Below are positions 16,197 through 24,340 of a stretch of 38,542 nucleotides of DNA, in pieces. Made by a program: the position numbers and the translations under genes. How positions within the stretch are numbered: position 1 is the first letter of the stretch; every line of letters begins with the position of its first letter. The notes below the pieces were generated by a model that saw only the letters and a program-made list of their open reading frames with translations, had not been told where the DNA came from and made no database searches. Source of the stretch: Thermoproteota archaeon (GTDB lineage Archaea > Korarchaeota > Korarchaeia > Korarchaeales > JAOZGB01); contig JAOZGB010000014.1 of NCBI GenBank assembly GCA_027491935.1, positions 1-38,542 on the forward strand. Direction: 5' to 3'.

Positions 16197-16225
16197 ACTT
16201 TACCTTCTACCCACTTTACCTTCTA
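16194..16225. repeat. Perfect 16-bp tandem duplication CCCACTTTACCTTCTA x2
   Basis: Direct reading: CCCACTTTACCTTCTA at 16194-16209 and 16210-16225. Confidence 0.95.
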
Positions 16226-16380
16226 GCAAGTTTAGTATGTTTCTTCCTTAAGTTTTTACTCTTACACCTGCGGCATCTAACGGCATTTATTGGATTCTTA
16301 GACCCACACTTTCTACAAATCTTGTAATTCAGCAGGGCTTCCCAAGCTATCCTCTTTTTCAATGGATCTGTGATAGGCAT
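16216..16380 (-). CDS. rpl40e: Ribosomal protein L40e (54 aa; not in ORF track)
   Basis: MPITDPLKKRIAWEALLNYKICRKCGSKNPINAVRCRRCKSKNLRKKHTKLARR*. Confidence 0.93.
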   Translation of the reverse strand: MPITDPLKKRIAWEALLNYKICRKCGSKNPINAVRCRRCKSKNLRKKHTKLARR

Positions 16381-16440
16381 CTTAATCCCTTCGGATGATA
16401 TGATAATCTGTACATGCTATAAAAGTTTATTTTCTTAAGA

Positions 16441-16698
16441 ATGATGAGAATAGTGAGGACGATGGACGCCCCCACTGAGACCCCAAACGATAAAGCTAAC
16501 AAAATACTCGAACTTATAAGAAAGAGAGGGACAGTACATCTTAGAAGGATTATCGTGGAGTCCGGCCTTCCTTTTAATGAAGCATTGCCTATCTTAAAGT
16601 CGCTTGAGGAGAAGGGGCTCATAGAGGAGTTTAAACATGGAGGATACACATATTATAAAATAACCGATGCAGGGAAAGATTTTATTGAAACAGAATAG
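16441..16698 (+). CDS. Winged-helix DNA-binding protein
   Basis: NKILELIRKRGTVHLRRIIVESGLPFNEALPILKSLEEKGLIEEF...YYKITDAGKDFI. Confidence 0.75.
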   Translation: MMRIVRTMDAPTETPNDKANKILELIRKRGTVHLRRIIVESGLPFNEALPILKSLEEKGLIEEFKHGGYTYYKITDAGKDFIETE

Positions 16699-16751
16699 AT
16701 AATAATTTGCCCTAAAATTAGAATTTCTACTTCACGGGGCAGACATGGAGA

Positions 16752-17258
16752 GTGATAACATTGAAAATTCCACTTTGTAGGATATGCCTTAAAACAGGGA
16801 CGTACTGTCAGAAGTGTGAATCGACAATCGCTGAAGGTTTGGTAAGCCCTCTCGACATTAAAGTTTTGAAGATTCTACTTGATAGCAAATTTGTCGAGAG
16901 CATAGATAAGAAGGTTGAGTATGTAAAGTCAATTAACATAGGAAAACGTATAGTGGTACTTATTAGGGGTAATCTAAATATGGAACAAACCGATAGAATG
17001 AAAAATTTACTCTCGAGACGCCTTAGAAGCAGGGTTCAGATTGTTATAGGATCCGATGACCCTGAACAGCTGGTGAGGGAACTTTATAAGCCTGTTAGGG
17101 TTCTAGCAGTAGGACGGGTACACCTCCCCGGCGATATGAAAGCTCTTAGGGTTACAATTGCAAGTAAAGACTACCGAAGGTGGAGACGAAAAATTGAAGA
17201 TATGACTGAGTTGGCAAGCCGGCTAACCGGATACTATATATATGTAAGCCGGATATGA
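16752..17258 (+). CDS. Zinc-binding/KH-type RNA-binding protein (archaeal NusA-like)
   Basis: CRICLKTGTYCQKCESTIAEGLVSPLDIKVLKILLD N-terminus followed by a KH-like region. Confidence 0.65.
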   Translation: MITLKIPLCRICLKTGTYCQKCESTIAEGLVSPLDIKVLKILLDSKFVESIDKKVEYVKSINIGKRIVVLIRGNLNMEQTDRMKNLLSRRLRSRVQIVIGSDDPEQLVRELYKPVRVLAVGRVHLPGDMKALRVTIASKDYRRWRRKIEDMTELASRLTGYYIYVSRI

Positions 17259-17314
17259 AAGTTCAAATTTTTAAGAAAGCAAATTTGACAACTATAAAAA
17301 GGTAGGGATTTAAA

Positions 17315-17485
17315 TTGGTCGAAAAAATAACATGTAGCTCGTGCGGGAGAGATATAACCTATGAAAGGGAAAAAACTAGTTTCTATTGTTTTAACTGTGG
17401 AAAGGCAAGAATTTATAGATGTAGATTATGTAGAATGTTTGGGAGGGATTACGTCTGTCCAAACTGTGGTTTTGAAGGTCCTTAG
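17315..17485 (+). CDS. Small zinc-ribbon protein (56 aa; not in ORF track)
   Basis: MVEKITCSSCGRDITYEREKTSFYCFNCGKARIYRCRLCRMFGRDYVCPNCGFEGP*; TTG start; immediately followed by the EF-1beta gene. Confidence 0.85.
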   Translation: MVEKITCSSCGRDITYEREKTSFYCFNCGKARIYRCRLCRMFGRDYVCPNCGFEGP

Positions 17486-17761
17486 GTGATAAATGTGTGT
17501 GGTAAAGTGTTGATGAATGTAAAATTGATGCCTGGTGAAAAGTTCAAAGCCGAAGACATACTTGAGGAGCTAAACAATCTAACGGATGAAAGGTTTAAGA
17601 TAGTAAAGACAAGCATAGAGCCTATAGCATTCGGAATTTCAGCGGTAAGGGCCGTTATTATTATTGAAGATCCAAAGGTTGGAGGCAGCATTGTAGAAAA
17701 GGAACTTGGCAAGATCAAAGGGGTTGGATCCGTTAACGTAGAGCAGGTCACTTTAATTTAA
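17486..17761 (+). CDS. Translation elongation factor aEF-1beta
   Basis: IEPIAFGISAVRAVIIIEDPKVGGSIVEKELGKIKGVGSVNVEQVTLI. Confidence 0.93.
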   Translation: MINVCGKVLMNVKLMPGEKFKAEDILEELNNLTDERFKIVKTSIEPIAFGISAVRAVIIIEDPKVGGSIVEKELGKIKGVGSVNVEQVTLI

Positions 17762-17912
17762 GCTTTCTGCTTTGAAGACGACTCCAATTGGATCCGCAGC
17801 TCTTACAAATCCCCATCTGAGGGATAAAACATGATAAACAATACTCCTTACCACACAGAATACACTTTCTTGTATGTTGAACCATTCTGCCGCATCTTGA
17901 GCAACGATTCAT
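17748..17912 (-). CDS. Small cysteine-rich zinc-binding protein (54 aa; not in ORF track)
   Basis: MNRCSRCGRMVQHTRKCILCGKEYCLSCFIPQMGICKSCGSNWSRLQSRKLKLK*; four CxxC pairs. Confidence 0.65.
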   Translation of the reverse strand: MNRCSRCGRMVQHTRKCILCGKEYCLSCFIPQMGICKSCGSNWSRLQSRKLKLK

Positions 17913-17968
17913 CCAGTTTAAATCTTGAAAGTGAATTATATAAGTTGCTATGGTTGCGGTGAATTGAA

Positions 17969-18220
17969 TTGACAGATATTGTGGTATTCGAGAAAATAAT
18001 TGGAGTGCTCCAAAGGTCTGAAAACAGAAGTATGACGCTAGATGAACTAAAAGAGCAGCTAAAACACTTAGGAGAGAATTTAGAAGGTAGGCAAATCCTG
18101 AAATTCCTCTTAAAACTGGAAGTTATGGGATTAATAATAGTAAGGGAGCTAAAAAGACGTGTTTATAAGATCATTCTTTCGAAGGGTACTGTAAGCCTTC
18201 CGACATTTGACGAGGAGTAA
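17969..18220 (+). CDS. Small winged-helix-like protein
   Basis: 83 aa, VFEKIIGVLQRSENRSMTLDELKEQLKHLGENLEGRQILKFLLKLEVMGLI. Confidence 0.5.
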   Translation: MTDIVVFEKIIGVLQRSENRSMTLDELKEQLKHLGENLEGRQILKFLLKLEVMGLIIVRELKRRVYKIILSKGTVSLPTFDEE

Positions 18221-19340
18221 GATGGTAAAGTTGAAGATAGCTTTCCTAGGCTCTTATCTCCCTAAAATAGCTGGCACTGAGATATATCTCTCTAAAATAG
18301 CACAAGGCGTATCCGAAAGTGGAATAGGCGTTTACATAATTACCTATAGTTATGGCAGACCAGTCGGCAAAGAATTAGTTAAGGCTCTACCCACGATTAA
18401 CCTAAAATATCTTAGAGGTATATCCTACGTTCTATTATCCTCATTGTATGCCAAATTAAAGGAAAAGGAGTTTGACATTTTCAACGCGCATTATGCTCTA
18501 ACTTCGGGCTTAGCTGCAACAATATCAAAATTGCAACCGAGAGTTGTAACTTGTCACGGAACTGACATATTTAATGGTTTTAGAAACATAGTGTATAGGA
18601 GAGTACTTAAATACGTTATTGAAACTTCCAACCACACCGTTTTTGTGAGCAAATACTTAAAGGATAAAGCGAAAGAGCTAGGGATTAATGTAAAATACTC
18701 CTCGATAATCCCTGGAGGTGTCCACAAGCCAACTCCACCTATACGTGGGAAAGTGTGGCTTAAGAGGTCCTTATTAAACCTGGATAAGAGCTATTATGTT
18801 GTGTCCTTTTTAGGGGGCTTATACATTCATAAGGGAGCCCATCTAACAGTAGATATTGTGTATATGGCACAAAAGATACTTAAAAGAGATATTTGTCTTT
18901 TGATAATTGGGGATGGACCACTAAGAAGTTGGATACGAAAACGTGCTGAGAAGCTTGGGCAGAAAGTCATAATAACAGGATATGTGAGACATAAATATGT
19001 AAGGAGATACCTTCAAGCTTCCGATATTTTAATTGTGCCGTCAATAGAGGAAGGCTTGGGGCTCTCATGTCTTGAGGGTCTAGCCGCTGGTATACCTGTA
19101 GTGGCTTTTAGAACCGGTGGGATTCCAGAAATAATTAAAAACATGAGTAATGGCATTCTAGTGGAGACTATTTCAATAAGAGAGATGGCTGAGAAAATCG
19201 CTTTTTTAATAGAAAATAAGGAATTAAGGTCAAAAATAGTAATCAAGGGTTACGAGACAGCTAAAAAGTATTCGTGGAAGAATTGCGTGGAAAAATACAT
19301 AAAACTATTTTATAAGTTAGCTAAAAATGGAAGGCGATAA
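18207..19340 (+). CDS. Family 4 glycosyltransferase
   Basis: GT-B fold signatures: GTEIYLSKIAQGVSESG, CHGTDIF, PSIEEGLGLSCLEGLAAGIPVVAFRTGGIPEII. Confidence 0.92.
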   Translation: MTRSKMVKLKIAFLGSYLPKIAGTEIYLSKIAQGVSESGIGVYIITYSYGRPVGKELVKALPTINLKYLRGISYVLLSSLYAKLKEKEFDIFNAHYALTSGLAATISKLQPRVVTCHGTDIFNGFRNIVYRRVLKYVIETSNHTVFVSKYLKDKAKELGINVKYSSIIPGGVHKPTPPIRGKVWLKRSLLNLDKSYYVVSFLGGLYIHKGAHLTVDIVYMAQKILKRDICLLIIGDGPLRSWIRKRAEKLGQKVIITGYVRHKYVRRYLQASDILIVPSIEEGLGLSCLEGLAAGIPVVAFRTGGIPEIIKNMSNGILVETISIREMAEKIAFLIENKELRSKIVIKGYETAKKYSWKNCVEKYIKLFYKLAKNGRR

Positions 19341-19698
19341 CCAAATGGAAATCAAACAAGTAATAGTCGTTAGAGGAGACTTAAAACTTAGCATTGGTAA
19401 GCTGGCGGTACAGGTTGCCCACGCATCTCTGGAGGCCTCAGAAATAGCAAAGAGAAAAGACCCTGGAATATGGCGTTTATGGAGGGGAAGTGGGAGTAAG
19501 AAAGTAGTCGTTAGATGCAAAGACCTGAACGAGTTAAACATCATCTATAAAAAGGCTCTACAGCTTTCACTCCCCGTTACACGCATACAGGATGCAGGTC
19601 TCACTGAAGTCCCGCCAGGGACAGTGACAGCTGTTGGTATAGGGCCGTATCATTCAAATCTAATAGATAAAGTTACAGGAAATTTACCCTTACTGTGA
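19327..19698 (+). CDS. pth2: Peptidyl-tRNA hydrolase, Pth2 family
   Basis: KQVIVVRGDLKLSIGKLAVQVAHASLEA...DAGLTEVPPGTVTAVGIGP. Confidence 0.95.
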   Translation: MEGDNQMEIKQVIVVRGDLKLSIGKLAVQVAHASLEASEIAKRKDPGIWRLWRGSGSKKVVVRCKDLNELNIIYKKALQLSLPVTRIQDAGLTEVPPGTVTAVGIGPYHSNLIDKVTGNLPLL

Positions 19699-19707
19699 GG
19701 TTTTTAC

Positions 19708-20868
19708 ATGCAGATAGACCTTGACTTCGGGATGACATGTTATGGAACTGACACTAGAGGCATAGGTGGAAGGGTTCGGGTTAGGAATACAGACTTTATC
19801 GTTGATGAAATCCTCGAACCTGGCATTACTGCTTCGGTTCTTTCTATGCTGTCATCTTATATCCCATTTCGGATGGTTAAGACTGGAATATTTATTTTAG
19901 AGAAGGACAACATAGATACAATCACTGCTATCGAGCTCCTAGCTAGGAAGTTACGTTTGAAACCAAGAAATATTGGGTATGCGGGATTAAAGGATAAAAG
20001 GAGTTATTCATTTCAACGTATATCTATTGAGAGAGCCGTACCTATAAATGTGGTAAGGGCTGTTATGAGGTTAAAGCGTGTTAGGATACATTATGTTGGA
20101 GAGGGAAGGCGAGTAGTTGTAGGTTCTAACCCGGGGAATTACTTTAAGATCATTATAAGAGATGTTAAGATTCCATGTATAGAACTTGTGAAAATCAAAG
20201 TTTTCCCTAACTATTATGGATATCAAAGATTTGGATATAACAGACCCTACAACCATGAGATTGGCAGGTTTTTAGTCATTAAAGATTTTAAAGCAGCTGT
20301 TGAAGCTATCGTAATAGGACGGGGAAGGGGATACGAAGAAAAAGTTAAAGAGTATATTTCGAGCAAACCAAGGGATTATGTAGGTGCTCTCAGGAGGATA
20401 CCTAAAAGAGTCTTACGACTTTATGTCCAATCATTCCAAAGTTACTTATTCAATTTGTACTTAAGTAGAAGGCTTGCGTATTCTAAAGATCTTTTAACCC
20501 CTATAGAGGGCGAATTAGAAGTTAAAATCAAAAATCTAGGTTTTGAGGGGGAATCCCTCCCGTCGAAAGCCCCGGCAGTCCGCCTTCCAGGCTATGGTTA
20601 TAAAGAAAGGGGAACAACAGCCGATAAAATTATGGAAGAGACTATGAAAAGTCAACAGGTTAAATACTTGGATTTTCTAATAAAGGAAATCCCAGAAGTG
20701 AGTATATACGGTGGAGTCAGAAAAATCGCTGCAGTACCTAGGATTATCGACGCAAAAGCGCATGAAAACGATGTAAGTATAGAGTTCTGTTTAGAAAGGG
20801 GAGAGTATGCCAGCGTCTTTCTAAGAGAGGTCATGAAGCCCGAAAACCCTGTATTAGCCGGTTTGTGA
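19708..20868 (+). CDS. truD: tRNA pseudouridine(13) synthase TruD
   Basis: RKLRLKPRNIGYAGLKDKRSYSFQRISI; FPNYYGYQRFGYNRPYNHEIGR. Confidence 0.94.
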   Translation: MQIDLDFGMTCYGTDTRGIGGRVRVRNTDFIVDEILEPGITASVLSMLSSYIPFRMVKTGIFILEKDNIDTITAIELLARKLRLKPRNIGYAGLKDKRSYSFQRISIERAVPINVVRAVMRLKRVRIHYVGEGRRVVVGSNPGNYFKIIIRDVKIPCIELVKIKVFPNYYGYQRFGYNRPYNHEIGRFLVIKDFKAAVEAIVIGRGRGYEEKVKEYISSKPRDYVGALRRIPKRVLRLYVQSFQSYLFNLYLSRRLAYSKDLLTPIEGELEVKIKNLGFEGESLPSKAPAVRLPGYGYKERGTTADKIMEETMKSQQVKYLDFLIKEIPEVSIYGGVRKIAAVPRIIDAKAHENDVSIEFCLERGEYASVFLREVMKPENPVLAGL

Positions 20869-21816
20869 CTAGCTAAATCTCTTAAGCTGCTTTGAGAGTC
20901 TCAATATGTATGTTTTCCCTTTTCTTTCCCTCTCAACTAACTTCCTCTCTAACATGTCTGCAACCAATCTGGAGATCTTAGCTCTTGAAAATCCGGTGAT
21001 ATCTACAAGCTTTTCCTGTTCTATTTTACCCCCTGCATCTATTATGCTTTTAATTATCGATCTTTCGTCAGACAGTAGGAAGTAGAGGCTACTCACACTA
21101 AGTTTTTTTGTGCGACGTGAGATAACCATGCCCACAGCTATACCAATGAATGCACAACCCACCATAAGTAGATAATTTAAAGGGATAAGCCTCTTTTTTT
21201 GAACCTTCTTAAAGGTACCACCTTGGGTAACTATAACATTGAAACCCATCGCCTTAATCTCTTCTACGACTGAAGACTCTATATCAGATCCGACTATGTA
21301 GACCTCTTTCACCATAGGCAGCCTTGCTGAGAGAGCTTCACGAAGTGAAAGGGAGATTTCATCTGTCCTAGTAAATATAACAGGTCCTCCTACCTCTCGA
21401 GAGATTTTAACAGCTTCCAGATAGTTTGTTTCGTTCCAGCCGTTTACTAAGACTACTTTTTCGGCATCGTTCCAGAAGTATACTGCTAGCTCAATGGAGG
21501 TTTCAACTCTGGTAACCCCCATGACACGCCTAACAGTTAAACCATGTGACGATAAGAACGAGTCTACTTCAAGAGGAAGCACACTCGGATCTCCTATAAT
21601 TAATACTTTCCTAGCGCCCATGCCGATGTATGTTAACAATAACTGTTCTGTTTCGGCATCTAGTTTGCTTATGCTAAGCACAGGTGCTCCTATTTTCCAA
21701 CCGTACGCCTGAGCAACAACCCAGTCGGCAAAAATATCCCCTCTCACAATTATAAGATCAAATCCATTTTGGGTTTGTATTGATAATAGGATTAGTATAA
21801 GCGTTAATTTACTCAT
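20869..21816 (-). CDS. Membrane protein: extracellular CWB2-like domain, TM helix, cytoplasmic winged-helix
   Basis: CWB2-like repeats (GMGARKVLIIGDPSVLPLEVDSFL; SARLPMVKEVYIVGSDIESSVVEEIK), TM (YLLMVGCAFIGIAVGMVIS), wHTH (IIKSIIDAGGKIEQEKLVDITGFSRAKISRLVADMLERKLVERERKGKTYILRL). Confidence 0.7.
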   Translation of the reverse strand: MSKLTLILILLSIQTQNGFDLIIVRGDIFADWVVAQAYGWKIGAPVLSISKLDAETEQLLLTYIGMGARKVLIIGDPSVLPLEVDSFLSSHGLTVRRVMGVTRVETSIELAVYFWNDAEKVVLVNGWNETNYLEAVKISREVGGPVIFTRTDEISLSLREALSARLPMVKEVYIVGSDIESSVVEEIKAMGFNVIVTQGGTFKKVQKKRLIPLNYLLMVGCAFIGIAVGMVISRRTKKLSVSSLYFLLSDERSIIKSIIDAGGKIEQEKLVDITGFSRAKISRLVADMLERKLVERERKGKTYILRLSKQLKRFS

Positions 21817-21837
21817 AATTGGTCCCTGTTAATTAAA

Positions 21838-21924
21838 CGGGCCCGGTGGGATTCGAACCCACGACCCCCGGGTATCTCCGGACTTTTAAGAGCCCGGTGC
21901 TCTACCATACTAAGCTACGGGCCC
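21838..21924 (-). tRNA. tRNA-Lys(CTT) with 13-nt canonical-position intron (21874-21886)
   Basis: CCGGG-CTCTTA[AAAGTCCGGAGAT]A-CCCGG; GGGCCCG/CGGGCCC acceptor. Confidence 0.9.
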
Positions 21925-21982
21925 TACTTTAGTGTATAGTATAAGGATGGTTAAATAAGTTTCCCTAAACCTTAGTAATAAG

Positions 21983-22701
21983 GTGACATGGTTGGAAGAT
22001 GAGAATCTACGTAGAAGAGAACTTTGTAAAAAACTTATCAAGAGCGGGATTATTAAATCTGAGAGACTGGCCAAGGTATGTGAAAGGGTTCCAAGACACA
22101 TTTTTGTTCCAAAAAGGCTCATTAGAGATGCTTACACAGATATTCCATTACCCATTGGTGAGGGACAGACTATTAGCGCGCCACACAGTCGCTGACCGCA
22201 GCGGCTGGGCGAAACATGGTGTTCATAATGAATGAGCTATTGGATTTAAAGCCTGGAATGTTGGTATTTGAAGTTGGAACAGGAAGTGGATATCATGCTG
22301 CAACTATTGCTGAAGCCGTAGCTCCATCAGATATTTCACCGGGGGGCTGGGGTCATGTTTATACCTTCGAAATTATACCGCATCTTGCTTTTAGAGCATA
22401 TAAGAACCTTAAAAAGGCCGGCTACTTAGATAGAGTAACTGTTATTTGCGGAGATGCTAGTAAGGCGTTTACTTTAAGGATAAAGGCGGACAGAATTGTT
22501 ATTACAGCCTCCTCACCAAAGATTCCAACATGGCTATGTAGTTTCTTAAAAGATAACGGGATTCTCCTTTCCCCGGTAGGACCACCGAGTTTCTTATATC
22601 CGCAGAAGCTTGTGAAACTCGTTAATAAAAAGGGGAAGGTTGATATAGAGGAGTATGGTTATGTATCGTTTGTCCCGTTAAGAGGGGAAGCTGGATGGTA
22701 A
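21983..22701 (+). CDS. pcm: Protein-L-isoaspartate O-methyltransferase, proposed spliced CDS: join(21983..22184,22214..22701), 229 aa
   Basis: Exon 1 ends ...[16 protein letters not shown], exon 2 continues [35 protein letters not shown]. 202 + 488 = 690 nt, which is divisible by 3. Confidence 0.85.
22185..22213 (+). other. Candidate 29-nt BHB pre-mRNA intron in pcm
   Basis: ACAGTCGCTGACCGCAGCGGCTGGGCGAA. Central helix CGCC(22179-22182)/GGCG(22208-22211); 3-nt bulges ACA (22183-22185) and AAA (22212-22214); inner 9-bp hairpin CAGTCGCTG-accg-CAGCGGCTG. Confidence 0.8.
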
Positions 22702-23345
22702 AAGAGTTAGATAGAATACTTCTAGCGAGTGTAGAACGTGAGATATTTCGAGGAGCGGAGGCAATAGTATACATCGGTAACTTATGGGGTTTGAAAGTAG
22801 TAGTAAAATATAGAACCCCAAAGAGATATAGGAACCCTGTTTTAGATGCTTCTTTAAGGCGTAAACGGATTAAAAGAGAGTGCAAAGCGATGGTTGAGGC
22901 TAGAAAAGCAGGTCTCCGCGTTCCTTTTATTTTAGACGTCTATGACTTCCAGATTACTACGGAATTTATTCCCGGAACAAAACTTCACACATATTTAATG
23001 GAAGGTGGATCTACCTCAATCTTAGAGGATATAGGCAAGTATGTAGGAAAACTACACAATGCAGGCCTCACACATGGAGACTTAACCGTACACAATATCA
23101 TAATCTCAGACGGCAAACCATATTTTATAGATTTTGGTTTGAGCGAATTTACGTATGATCTAGAAGACTTTGCCACAGATCTATTTGTTCTAAGGTGTTC
23201 TCTACGTGCAAGTATAGGATTGGAAGGGCTAAAATTATTTAATCTATTTTTGAAAGGATACTCTAATGAGGTGGGGAGGCTATTTAAACTTGTGAACCTA
23301 AAACTTACCGAGATCGAGTATAGGAGGCGCCACTATGGTGATTGA
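22695..23345 (+). CDS. bud32: KEOPS kinase Bud32
   Basis: FRGAEAIVYIGNLWGLKVVVKYRTPKRYRNPVLDASLRRKRIKRECKAM; HGDLTVHNIIISDGKPYFIDFGLS. Confidence 0.94.
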   Translation: MVKELDRILLASVEREIFRGAEAIVYIGNLWGLKVVVKYRTPKRYRNPVLDASLRRKRIKRECKAMVEARKAGLRVPFILDVYDFQITTEFIPGTKLHTYLMEGGSTSILEDIGKYVGKLHNAGLTHGDLTVHNIIISDGKPYFIDFGLSEFTYDLEDFATDLFVLRCSLRASIGLEGLKLFNLFLKGYSNEVGRLFKLVNLKLTEIEYRRRHYGD

Positions 23346-23895
23346 CAGTTTGTACTTTGTTACGAGTAACGTCCACAAGTTCATGGAAGTGAAAGAAATA
23401 GTGTCGCAGTACAACCTTAAAGTAAAGCATATTCGAGAAAGCTATCCGGAAGTTCAAGCTGATAGTATTGAGGATGTAATGAAATATGCTGCAAAATGGC
23501 TAGCAGAACGTTATAAGCTAAGGCCGTTGGTTGCCGAAGATGCCGGACTATTTATCAGATCGTTAAAGGGCTTCCCAGGGGTATATTCAGCATTTGTGTA
23601 CAGAACAATTGGTATAGAGGGAATCCTGCACTTAATGAACAAAATAAAAGACAGATACGCCTTATTTAAATCTGTGGTAGCATTAATAGGTGACAGTGAG
23701 GTAAGGTTGTTCGTGGGAAAGACAGAGGGGTACATCACAAGACGTCCAAAAGGTGCGGGTTGGGGATTTGACCCTATTTTTTCACCGAAAGGGTGGCCTA
23801 ATCATACATATGCTTCGTTAGGGAGGCTTAAGAATAGATTATCTCACCGTTACAAAAGCTTTAAAGACTTGGTTGAGTATATCATAGGAAGGTGA
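23335..23895 (+). CDS. XTP/dITP (non-canonical NTP) pyrophosphatase, HAM1/RdgB family
   Basis: FVTSNVHKFMEVKEI; VAEDAGLFIRSLKGFPGVYSAFV; GWGFDPIFSPKGWPNHTYA. Confidence 0.94.
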   Translation: MVIDSLYFVTSNVHKFMEVKEIVSQYNLKVKHIRESYPEVQADSIEDVMKYAAKWLAERYKLRPLVAEDAGLFIRSLKGFPGVYSAFVYRTIGIEGILHLMNKIKDRYALFKSVVALIGDSEVRLFVGKTEGYITRRPKGAGWGFDPIFSPKGWPNHTYASLGRLKNRLSHRYKSFKDLVEYIIGR

Positions 23896-24335
23896 TTAGG
23901 CTGGCTAGGATGCATAGCAGAAAAAAGGGCAAATCACATTCTAATAGACCACCTCACCCGGTGAAACCTAGCTGGGTTAAGATGAGCCCAAAAGAAGTAG
24001 AGGAATTGGTTGTAAATCTTGCTAGAAAGGGGGTGCCCCCAAGCAAGATAGGAGTCATACTTAGAGATACCTACGGTATTCCTTTAGTGAAGCTAGTTAC
24101 AGGAAAGAAGATCAATAAAATACTAGAGGACGCTGGAGCCCCAATGGACATCCCTGAAGACCTCAAAAACTTAATAAAGAAGGCAAAAATCATTAAAAGA
24201 CATTTAGAGACTCATAGAAAAGATTTCCATAGTAAGAGAGGTTTCTTGCTTACACTGTCTAAAATACATCGACTGGAGAAGTATTACAAAAGGATAGGAA
24301 GGCTCCCAAAGAATTGGAAGCTTGACTTAGGGTAG
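23892..24335 (+). CDS. rps15: Ribosomal protein S15 (uS15)
   Basis: MARMHSRKKGKSHSNRPPHP...VNLARKGVPPSKIGVILRDTYGIP-type sequence (ORF start MIRLARMHSRKKG). Confidence 0.95.
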   Translation: MIRLARMHSRKKGKSHSNRPPHPVKPSWVKMSPKEVEELVVNLARKGVPPSKIGVILRDTYGIPLVKLVTGKKINKILEDAGAPMDIPEDLKNLIKKAKIIKRHLETHRKDFHSKRGFLLTLSKIHRLEKYYKRIGRLPKNWKLDLG

Positions 24336-24340
24336 AACGC

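Noticed and set aside
21983-22701. pcm as a simple frameshifted pseudogene
   Set aside because: Both halves keep conserved motifs, and the interruption is a discrete 29-nt block with BHB geometry whose predicted cut sites restore the frame exactly; decay would not predict this. Still needs transcript evidence.
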